A DNA stretch of 64,000 bases from Plutella xylostella (Eukaryota > Arthropoda > Insecta > Lepidoptera > Plutellidae), in contig NC_064002.1 in NCBI RefSeq assembly GCF_932276165.1, positions 1,984,001-2,048,000 on the forward strand. Reading direction: 5' to 3'. Below the pieces are notes generated by a model, which saw only the letters and a list, made by a program, of their open reading frames with translations, searched no databases and had not been told where the DNA came from. The position numbers and the translations under genes were made by a program. Below are positions 1 to 9,562 of this stretch, piece by piece. Each line of letters opens with the position of its first letter. Within the stretch, counting starts at the first letter, position 1.

Positions 1-1562
1 AAATGTATTTTTTATACTGAGCAGCATTTTATTTTAAATGAAGTGTTTCGAGTACAAAAACCATTTTGAAAAATACACTAATGAGCAGAGTATAATGAGC
101 TCACATTTAAAAAATAAAAATAATATGAAATAACTATTTGAAGAAACACTATTCTATTAGTTGAGAAATTTTATTATTGAAATATAAGGGTAATTAAATA
201 AAACAATGTACTCCGTAAAAGTTAAGTAATATGCATGCATTTATTTCAATCAAATGAACAAAAAATAAAATAAGACGCTTCAGTCAACTTAAAAAAACTT
301 CTTATTAATACTAAGAAACATTGATAGGTATGAGGAGCCCTACTACGACTCACCTGACTGCAACGATTCGAACGACGAGCCCCCATTCGAATTCACGCGC
401 ATTTAAAAATCTGTAGTTTTCATTAAAAAAGCGTATCTAAATAAAAAACATAAGCCCTCAAATAGAATATCAGTAACCAATAATCATTAATAAAGCAGCA
501 TACAAAACTTTGCTCAAAGTGAACTTTTTAGTAGTTCGCTAAGTATAACCTCACTTAGAAAAATCGAATCTATATCTTAATATTGAAGTTGCTCTCTCTG
601 TATTTCCAGTCGCTCACTTAGTAATTTAGTCGCTCGGATAAAATTTTAATATCTGAAATGGATTTATCACAATCCACTTTTTGTAAGCTCGTTCTGGATT
701 TTATTATAAATCAATATTCGTCGTCAGTTTAGTTAATTTTTCGCTCACTCAAATTCATACCGCTCAAGTTATTAAAACAGTATGTCATCATCAGTCGCAA
801 AGTTTTTTTTTGTTCGCTCGTTTTATAATTCCCCAATTGGAAATAAATGAATCAAAACTAGTTACATAGTTATTTCAATAATAAAATGCTTGTATTAACG
901 TATTCATTATGGAATACAAAAAGTTTATTTATTTCCATTTCCATTGTAGGTATTTTTATCAGGCCAGTTCGTCAAGGTTTCTAAAGGTATTTCCATAATC
1001 GTAACTACCAGAGGTCCTCCCGAAGGCTCTGCTCACCAACACTTCAGCTCCTTCAATGCAAGGTCTTCGTTAAACTTCGATTATAAACTAATTGGATTTG
1101 AAGTTTAAGATTATGGCGCTATACAACGCTCGAGACCGCTACGCAACTGTAATTAATTTGGACTCCACTGTTGATTGAATACGCCTTAGAATCTTCAGCT
1201 GATAGGCACTTTAGGTGGAACTACTAACATTCCTAGCATTCAAAGGATTATTCCTATGTACAAGTTAAATCTTTTGTACATAATTATTTAAAGTACAGTG
1301 GTATTGTAAAAAAAATACGGAAGAAAGCACAAGGAAAGTAAAGTAGGTAGTTTCCTCAAAATTCAATCAAAATCATAGTTTTTTTATACTAGGATAATAA
1401 TTTATACTTAGTTTAGTAAAATATGTAAAATAGTAGGTACCTATATTTAAAAAATAAGTCTTTGCACATTATATAAATTTGTTTTCATACATGTAGGTAC
1501 TTACAGGTACTTACAATGTACATAGTACATCATAATTATAGATGCCTGAAATTAAATATAGG
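1..1562. other. AT-rich tract without recognisable gene
   Basis: I see no coding region, RNA gene or complete mobile element here. The tract is AT-rich with stops in all frames. Between about 525 and 825 the short string CGCTC (often as TCGCTCA or TCGCTCG) recurs about seven times, which is more than expected in such AT-rich DNA, but no regular period is seen. Confidence 0.6.
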
Positions 1563-1564
1563 TA

Positions 1565-4214
1565 GGGCAAAACACCCAGTAACTGACCACCTTAAGGGAG
1601 TTGTTCCAGTAATTTATCTGTAGCGGGCTCAATTCTTATCGCTTATTAAATCCGATTTTTGTTTTAGAAACTAGAATAACAGAGCTACATTTCTGAGTAA
1701 ATAGCAAACATGTAGAAGTTACTCATTTTTTTACATATTTTTGCAAACAAAAAGTAGTGATTTTCCCAGTAACTGACCACTAAAATCTAGTAACTGACCA
1801 CACTCGATGCCAGTAACTGACCACCAATTAAAAATGGTTTAAAAATGGAATTATGATTAAATCTTATTATTATTTATTTATTTTATTACTTTATGTAATA
1901 GTACCGATCCTCTGGTCTCTTTTAATGTGTGACACATCACTTTTTCTCAAGGTTTCTTAACTGAAAAGTGCATTAAATTAATTAATCAGATTAATGCATA
2001 ATTTAAATGATATCTTAATCAACCATTTATTTATTAAAAACACAAGTTTATGCATTTTTGTTAAATACTAAAAACAAAGGAAAAAACACACATGCACATA
2101 GTGAACACGCATTTTAAATTTACAGCTTTCAGGGAGATTAAGTGGCCCCAATGTAGAACCTTCAGATAAGTCACAGAAAGGGCGATTTTTTTGTCCGGAA
2201 CAAGCCAGGATGAGTGGGACAGGTCCATGAAGCATTCATGGTGCCAGAAACGAGCATTTTCTTAAATATAAAGTAGCGAATCCAAGCGCTAAAGCCGGTC
2301 TTTTCCATGTTCGGTATCAACTGATGAGGAGGAGGAATCGTGGCGGATTGTATTGTCGGCCTGGGAAAACATAAATTCCCCGCCGGAAAAGTAGGCCCTT
2401 TCCCCGCCGGTCCTTTCAAGGATGTAGGTACAGAGACAGATGGTTTTTATTATTGCTGAAACCCCACCCAGAGACTTTCAGTGCGGCTAAAAGAGTCATT
2501 GAGGCTAGCCATTGTAATTATGACCGAATCAGATATTGGGGGTTAGTTTTTCAGGATACAAAGATGGATGCCTTGACGAACGGGATTTCAATGACTTTGT
2601 TGAGGATTCAACTGGAATATTTAGGATGCTGTTGAAACGTGCTTTTGTAGGTAAGTATTTGGCCAAAGACAGAAGTAGTCATTTCTGCAAGGGGGACAGG
2701 GAATCTTTGCCTCGTTGAAGAGGCGTCACTGAAGCAGAACATCGCTGTACTTTCTGCATTTTCCGCTGCTGGACTAATGTGTCTGCCAATGATAGTATAG
2801 CGTTGCCAGTGGATTCCGGATAGTTGTGGTATCGGTTCCAAATGGCTGGGTTGTTGGTCGTGGTAACAACTTATAGAAGAATGCCCCATTTCTTGTGTGC
2901 CAATTTTACCGTTCTGTTTGAAATCCGCTGGCCGTTCATAATGCCATTGAAGGGCGTGTTGGTGCACCGGCTGAGGGTGCTAGCATTGTAGTGATGCTTT
3001 CTTTTTCCTATTTTGCTGAAGTGGCTTTGCCTGTCTTTGGAAAAATGTGGAGGCGCGTTTCGTCGGTAACGTATATTCGGGTTGGGTCATTAATAGCGTC
3101 ATTGAGGTCTTGTTCGCCAAGTGCTTTTGTGCTCGGGGAACCAATTCCATCTGGTTCACAAGCGCTGGCATTGGTTAGGTACGCCTTCAGCTGTTCTGAA
3201 GATAGCATTTGAGTATCTTTTCATAGAGTGAGATGGTGAAAGCCATTTTTCTCCTGGTATGCATTCTTGAAGGGACTGCCCCAAGGATTATCTTTAAGGA
3301 AAAATGGTGACATCTGTCTTTATCCTGGAGAATCCACATTATCCTAGGCTGATAGTATGGTCCACTAGCGTTTGTATCTTCCTCATCAGCTAATACCGAA
3401 TCTGGAACAAACTTGGACTTTGTGTTTGAATTCTCTATATTTTAAAAGGTGCTTGCATGTCACCCTGAATTATATTGGAATGTCTTGTTGATCCTAGTTT
3501 GTCTCTGTCAAGTGGAATTGCCTTTTCTATACTTTTTTTGCTATCTTGGCGCTTCTTCATCTCGCTGAAAGCTGTAAAAATATATCATATATAATAATAC
3601 CAGTAACTGACCACCAATTTACCCAATAACTGACCACCTATGTCAGTAAATGGAAGGAGTGAAGATAGAATGCTCATATTTTGACACAAGAAAATGGCAC
3701 ATATGAGCTTTAATATTACGTTCTTATTTTGCCTAAATTCAGCTTCAACCAAAAATCCCAATAACCGACATAGGTGGTCAGTTATTGGAAAATCGCTGTT
3801 TTGTCGTCCAGTAACTGTCCACCCCATTAAAAACAATCAAACGGGAAATAACAAGCTGAATCTTATCAAAAACGTAATATTTATAATTAAATCTATATGG
3901 TATAATTTTTTCTTTCAATGATTTCAATTTTTTTCATGGTAAATTTTACGATCAAAAAATTCACTTACCTTAACAAATACGTTAGTCACAACTGCAATTT
4001 ACTCGGTTCGCGCGCCAACTGAACTTTTTCGATCGCTCACTATCCATCTGTTGGCGACTGGCAAAATCTTTTGTATCAGTAATGCTCTCAATGAACCACA
4101 AAATAGATTGGATGTTCACTAGATGGCCCTGCTTGGCTATATTTCTTATTTATTGGAGTTGAAGAGGAAGGTGGTCAGTTACTGGCACATGGTCAGTTAC
4201 TGGGTGTTTTACCC
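1565..4214 (-). mobile_element. Decayed pogo-like (Tc1/mariner superfamily) DNA transposon
   Basis: The element is bounded by inverted ends: GGGCAAAACACCCAGTAAC on the left, and GGGTAAAACACCCAGTAAC read inward from the right. Both ends are flanked by TA (1563-1564 and 4215-4216), the target duplication typical of Tc1/mariner/pogo elements. The 14-base motif CAGTAACTGACCAC or a close variant occurs about ten times near the ends, in both orientations (about 1578, 1767, 1790, 1811, 3600, 3624, 3772, 3809, 4172, 4190), like subterminal transposase-binding repeats. The middle holds a broken transposase on the minus strand. At 2650 bp it has the size of an old autonomous copy rather than a MITE. 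The pogo-like assignment rests on the transposase motif and the TA duplication. Confidence 0.8.
2150..3550 (-). pseudogene. Transposase remnant (DDE_1, pogo/jerky-like)
   Basis: Read on the minus strand, 3008-3208 encodes NDPTRIYVTDETRLHIFPK followed by TGK. This matches the DDE_1 pattern of pogo/Tigger/jerky-like transposases, in which the first catalytic Asp lies in a (N/T)DETG-like motif followed by a PKTGK string; here the usual Gly is Arg. Further fragments continue downstream in other frames (2608-2967 and 2171-2419), including an aromatic stretch FSAWIRYFIF where the family usually has its second catalytic region. Frameshifts and stops separate the pieces, so no functional protein can be made. 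Limits are approximate. Confidence 0.6.
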
Positions 4215-4216
4215 TA

Positions 4217-5720
4217 AGTCTATCCACATGGTAACTTTTATCCTTTCAGCTTTTGTCATTATTTCCGAAACCAAACACGTTTGCGTGGCACGGTTAAATG
4301 CTAAAATGGTGGAAAAACAGTTGACAGTGCAAACGTGTCAGTGTTCCGGAATTGAAACCAGCAAGGAGCTTCAATAATCGTGGGGCGAGCGCCATGTCGC
4401 TTTTGTCAGCTTTGCGAGTTTGATGGGGTTTCGTTTGATCTGTCTGTGTCGCTGAAACTTGCATCGCATTGCGGCTAACTATTGTGAAACCCAATCGGCT
4501 ACTGAAATTCAAAGAATCAATCGTATGGGAATGACTAATTTAGTATCGAGATCCCTTGATTGCCATCCCCACGCACATCATGTCATTTATGTTACGAAAT
4601 TGTTTAGAATAAGCAATGAAATATTTTGTAATTATGTTCCGAGGATCCCTCTATAATACCGTATGCCAGTGGACATTATTATGCTACTTTTACCTAAAGC
4701 TTTTTTTACGTTAAGTTGGTTTACTACTTACTGTTAGAATAATGGTTATGTTTAAAATTCTTATTGTTCATTCATAGTTAACCCAAAACAATTTGGTATT
4801 TTGCCGGTTATTTTCGCTGCTTTTGGCGCAAGGAAAAATAATACAGATGTTATGCTTTTCAATATCATCCCTCAAATTTACGAAATTGAATGTTTCATAA
4901 AAAATTAATGGCCACGTTCATATTTCATTCATACTCGGGATTGGCTTTTATTATTGAAAAGGCTTTTGATAGATTGCTCTGCAGTAAATATTATATTTTC
5001 AGATGACAGGACAAATTCTTGTTAGTTGACCATAGTATATTAATATCCCACTGAATACTTATAGGAGCGTGATGAATGATTTTAACCTGAATCAAAAGTA
5101 TATCGCTGTACTTACCTATGTTATATCACCACGTTAAGGAATAAAAATAAAGTTTTATTTAAGAAGGATCCCTAATCGTATTTTTCAGAAAATACAAAGA
5201 GTATTAGATATAAGGCAGTACCTATCGCCATTTATCTTTTGTCCCAAGTTTCTTTGATGTTGGTGCCTTATTTAGGGTCTGTTTGTGAATAGCTTCGATG
5301 AAACAAAGGTACATCGAGCCTTGACCGACCGAAATGATTCAATTTATTAATAAGTAAGTATTTGTTTAGGAGTCGTAAGAAATACTCTTTCATCTTTTAA
5401 ATACAGAACGGCGGATATATCTGTTATTTTAACTTTATATTTTTATCTATTATATTTATTTTATTCCGAAACGTGTCCAAAAAATACCAAAAAGAGATGT
5501 TGTCACCTACCCTACGTCAATCTCTGTATAAACGACACTCTCTCGGTGAACCAATACGATATTGGTTTATATAGCTTCGTAGCAATTACTGTGTGGAGCT
5601 CGAATCAATTCTAGTACCGTAAAAGATCTCCTTCTCCAATCAAACATGGAATCCGTGTTGGGTTCCAGTTTTGCAAGAATCATAAAATGAAGCTCCGATA
5701 AAGTGAATTAGGTCGGGGCT
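4217..5720. other. Non-coding tract, nothing recognised
   Basis: AT-rich sequence without supported genes. Short open frames are present but have no recognisable domain, and no inverted-repeat element boundaries were found. Confidence 0.5.
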
Positions 5721-6109
5721 CGGTCGGGCCGGCGATGCGGCGGCCATCAAAGTTTCAAATTGTCGTTGATCGAACTTACACCGCTCACCAAACTGCACTG
5801 AAAGAAACGTGCACTCTCCAAATCTATAGGTATTCTTTTACTTATACATTTATACTCTGTGATGGTTTAAGTAACTGTATCTGGAATCTCTGGTCTGAAC
5901 CTTTGTGCATATCCCAAGGTCTAAACTGCCTTCCTAAGCTCGAACCATTTCCCACCACGCTGGTCCACTGCTGGTTGGCGGGTTCACATTATCTAGAGGT
6001 GCTAAATCTACAGTATTATATGCAGCATCTCTGATGTGAGAAGTGGATGCTTACACGAGAGCAAGCTACCACCACTCAACGATCAAAATTTTTTTTTCTG
6101 GACAGACGA

Positions 6110-6216
6110 CCTGAGATAGGTTGGTATTAGCTGGATGAGCAATGACGAAGATAGAGTGTTATGGTGAAGAAAGAGGCTTAGGTAAGTGGAGGATGACGGG
6201 TTGATGATGATGGTGA
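6110..6216 (+). pseudogene. 3' end fragment of an RTE-type non-LTR retrotransposon
   Basis: The text GCTGGATGAGCAATGACGAA with the following GATAGAGTGTTATGG parallels the last codons of the longer RTE-like pseudogene near 45.37 kb, whose product ends in a WM..EDRVLW pattern. It is followed by a GATGATGATGGTGA tail, typical of lepidopteran RTE insertions. The preceding 5930-6050 looks repetitive as well but I could not assign it. Confidence 0.5.
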
Positions 6217-6855
6217 TTTAATTATACGTATGATACAATCCCAGACTTATTGATTAAGACAACAGTCATGTCTTAAATGAACGAACTAATGTATTTCTAG
6301 AAGTCAATCTAAACTCCTCTCAAAAAATACGCTCTAAAATATATTATGGTTAGCCCGCAAAGATAAACAAGTACGGTGAGTCGGTGAGATTCTGAGAACG
6401 AATGTACATAATTTTGTATCTAATCTACTCACATGAATCATCATTATCCACCTTTAGATTAGTGAAGACCACACACAGGGCAGGTGTACTCTCCATCATA
6501 GTCCAGTGTTCAAACTTCACGTGATCATATGTCATTTGGCCGTATAATAGTCCAAATATTGGATTAACGGATAAAGATTAAAATTGATTACATGAGTACG
6601 CCCCGTTTTAAGTACTAATTCCAATTCACACTAGCTTACTGAATGCTCCATTTGAGAGTACTTTTCTACGTGCCAGCCGCGTTCTTGGGGCATATATTTT
6701 ACTAGCGACGTTTTTTATTGACCACGTACATCTGAGATTCATGATTATGGAATACCTTATCGATTACAGGTGTATTGAAGCGGAATCAATGAAAATTGTT
6801 TAAAAAATGCGTGTAAATAACTGGAATATATTCAACCGCTTCTTAACCCCTTTCC

Positions 6856-7141
6856 TAGTTTCACCATAGTCTGTTAGATCATTAACACTTCTGTTACAGT
6901 CAGCTGCATATATTGCTATACACTTTTGTACCTTGTCAATCTGAAACCGCCCATCAATCAACTATCAATTCTTTCAAACATTGACGGTTCGTCAGTTTGA
7001 CACAGAAGTGTATAGCGACTTTATGCAGCTGACCGTACATTGTAATGTCTCCGTAAACTGTACGATCTCCATATTAAATTCATGACAGCTGTGTCAAAAA
7101 TCAACAACTAATCCCTTGTCTAACAGAGTATGGTGAAACTG
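6856..7141. mobile_element. MITE (AGTTTCACCAT family), host of a nested MITE
   Basis: The ends form an inverted repeat: AGTTTCACCATAGTCTGTTAG at left, and its complement CTAACAGAGTATGGTGAAACT at right. The inner flank (CATGACAGCTGTGTCAAAAA) is closely similar to the inner part of the elements at 7553-7709 and 33274-33426, so the three appear to be one family. A second element is inserted in its middle (6897-7035). Confidence 0.7.
6897..7035. mobile_element. MITE with CAGTCAGCTGCAT ends, nested
   Basis: This 139-bp element begins CAGTCAGCTGCATA and ends with the complement TATGCAGCTGACCG, flanked by TA on both sides (6895-6896, 7036-7037). It interrupts the 6856-7141 element. A second copy with the same ends is at 15605-15738. 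The TA duplication suggests mobilisation by a Tc1/mariner-type transposase (inference). Confidence 0.75.
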
Positions 7142-7552
7142 GGGCTTATAGAATACGAAAGTAACACTTTAATTAGTGTCATAATCATAACATGATAAAT
7201 ACTGAAAAAATTACAAAACTTCAAAGTAAAGTGAAACATCAACATTTCGAATCCGAAATAATTACGCCAGTCGGATATTTAGGTCAGATCAAAAGCGGAA
7301 TGTTGACATAAGTAAGGTATTTATATCGAAGTGGCCCACAGCCCATTATACCAGTGGGCTGGCATCGCCCGATAAAATCGATTAAAATTATTTAAATAGG
7401 ATCGGAGGCATTTCGCATTCACAAGTGCCAATAACATTATTCATTTCTATTATCCCGTTATACCCCGTTTTATTAGCATTTAGCTACTTTATAATCGAGA
7501 AGATAGTATTAGGTATTATGGAGATTTTATAAAAATTTAGAATAGGTATTCT

Positions 7553-7709
7553 TAGTGCCAATTTCTCCATTCTCGGTTAGAGGCAGAGCACAACCAGGGA
7601 GTAGTGGTTAACTTTTGACACATCTGTCATGAATTTTATATGGATATGACGTTTAATTATAAATCAATCCCTCTCGGTTAGATAACCGACAATGAAGAAG
7701 TTGGCACTT
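7553..7709. mobile_element. MITE (AGTGCCAATTTC family)
   Basis: Inverted ends AGTGCCAATTTCTCCATTCT and, at the right, GAAGAAGTTGGCACT enclose about 157 bp that include CATGAATTTTATATGGATA-type sequence shared with 33274-33426. It is flanked by CTT/TTA-like bases. The right arm has decayed. Confidence 0.65.
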
Positions 7710-8399
7710 AGGTACTTAATTATAACTATATCTATTCTCTTTATTTTAGATTACTCATCTCATGAATAATGTACCTACAGAAACCTGTGATCAGAAATTA
7801 AAAAAAAATACATTAGTTATCCACTGTATTCAAGATCGATTTTTTAGGCGCTTTAGTCAAAGAATGTGTCCTTACTAACCGTTTCAAATCTCAAAGGCGT
7901 TCAAATAATTCAATTAAAAGAAACTAAGCTAATTTAACGTAGTTTGGGGAACCGACCTTACCTTATCTGTTTAGAGCGCGTTGTTATATATATATTTAAT
8001 TTTTTCTATCATCAAGTTGTGAAACCTATTGAGAATCATTCAACTAACCTGTGCGAGTGAGTTCCCGACATTTTATATCACTTAATAACACTGAAGCCGA
8101 CTATATTATGATAAACTTTTCGCTGATAATCAATGTAAACGGCTAAATTTTGAAATTCATATTCGTTTTTCAAAATAAAGGACCAATAAAACTCCAACAT
8201 CGTGCGCAAGCGCAAAGCACAACAATTTTGACATTTGATCGAATGACATCACAGAATATGACAAGTTGACAAGTACAGTGTTGCCATATGAAATAAATAA
8301 CTCCAACTTAAACGTTCCATTACACGGAATAAAATTAATTGATGGGAAAAATATTGCTGTATATGCAGGTTATATGACGATAACTGAAGAAAAAAAAAA
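7710..8399. other. Flank and probable 5' leader of the first non-LTR retrotransposon
   Basis: No gene is seen. The last 100-200 bp before 8446 probably belong to the 5' untranslated region of the retrotransposon that follows, but its exact 5' end cannot be fixed because no target-site duplication was recognised. Confidence 0.4.
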
Positions 8400-8445
8400 A
8401 TAATTTAACTGATATACGCAAGAGACACTAAAACAAATTGAAAAA

Positions 8446-9558
8446 ATGTCATTTTTCGGTAATATCACGTTTCGTCGTGGTGCACGAACTAAATCAGAAA
8501 CGGAAAACGAAGCAGACAATGATACATCTTCCCAAATAATAGATGGCAGCTCATGTAGCTTACCTAATATATCTGACGATGAAAGTGATAGTATCAACAC
8601 ACAAGTAGAAGAACTTAAACTACAGCTAGCTATAGCCCACAACGAGGTTAAAGAACTATCATTAGAAAATGCAAGTCTGACTTCGGAACTAGAGGCACTC
8701 AGAAAAAAGTATGAGCTATTAAAAAAATTGTCGAAATATTCGACACCCCAAAAACCAAAGTCATCTACACATACTAGGACGCCTAGCAAAAATGCACTTA
8801 AGGTCGATGACTGCAAAGCTAAAACTACTCAGACTTTAGTACATCTAACTGATATAGAAATAACAAACCAGGACACGAAAAAAACGGAAGAAAATAGAAA
8901 GGCTAGAATTGACTCTGAAAATTACATTAAAAAAACCTCAAACAACAAGTTATCTACAACGAATACTACACATAAAATAAGTATCTTAAGTACAAATAGA
9001 AACAGTCATGTACTAGAAACAGCTGAAGCAACATTTCAAAGTAATAAAAAAATTTACCATTACTTGAAAACGAACTGTGGTGTAGAGAACTTACTAACAG
9101 GCATAGAGCACAGTGTAAAAAATCTCACAAATGAAGACTTTTGTGTGATAATGATCGGTGAGCAAGATTTCATAGAGACTAACAACTATGCTCACCTCGT
9201 GAACTTAATAAAGTCAACGTTACAGAAATTTCAACACACGAACTTTATAATCTGCTTGCCAACATACCAATGTGCCCAATATAAAACAATGTTTAATTAT
9301 AGGATAGAAACCTTCAACAACCTTCTATGGCTGGATGCAGCAACCTATGAATACGCATATATCCTTGACTCTAACTTAGAACTGACATATAACGCTAAAA
9401 TGTTTGACCACCGAAGAGGGACAGTTAATAGTAAAGGCATAAATGTAATAATGAAGAATCTACATGATTTAATAGTTCAGATATTAGACTGCAATACTGA
9501 AGAAACTAAGGACAGCGAACCTGCACCTGGACTGGCCACTGAGTTATTTCGCATGTAA
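8446..9558 (+). CDS. Retrotransposon ORF1 with coiled coil and SGNH-like domain
   Basis: A 370-residue ORF1 protein. Residues about 50-95 are a heptad-rich, charged segment (ELKLQLAIAHNEVKELSLEN) typical of a coiled coil that would multimerise ORF1p. A basic, Ser/Thr/Lys-rich linker follows (about 95-185). The last 180 residues resemble the SGNH/esterase-like domain found in ORF1 of CR1-group elements: a hydrophobic strand followed by MIGEQD near 236-241, a strand ending CLPTY near 268, and DHRRGTVNSKG near 329-339, where the family has its catalytic Asp/His region. An obvious GDS nucleophile motif is missing. No CCHC zinc knuckles are seen. The stop lies four bases before the ORF2 start, so ORF2 may be reached by reinitiation. 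Confidence 0.75.
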   Translation: MSFFGNITFRRGARTKSETENEADNDTSSQIIDGSSCSLPNISDDESDSINTQVEELKLQLAIAHNEVKELSLENASLTSELEALRKKYELLKKLSKYSTPQKPKSSTHTRTPSKNALKVDDCKAKTTQTLVHLTDIEITNQDTKKTEENRKARIDSENYIKKTSNNKLSTTNTTHKISILSTNRNSHVLETAEATFQSNKKIYHYLKTNCGVENLLTGIEHSVKNLTNEDFCVIMIGEQDFIETNNYAHLVNLIKSTLQKFQHTNFIICLPTYQCAQYKTMFNYRIETFNNLLWLDAATYEYAYILDSNLELTYNAKMFDHRRGTVNSKGINVIMKNLHDLIVQILDCNTEETKDSEPAPGLATELFRM

Positions 9559-9562
9559 ACAT

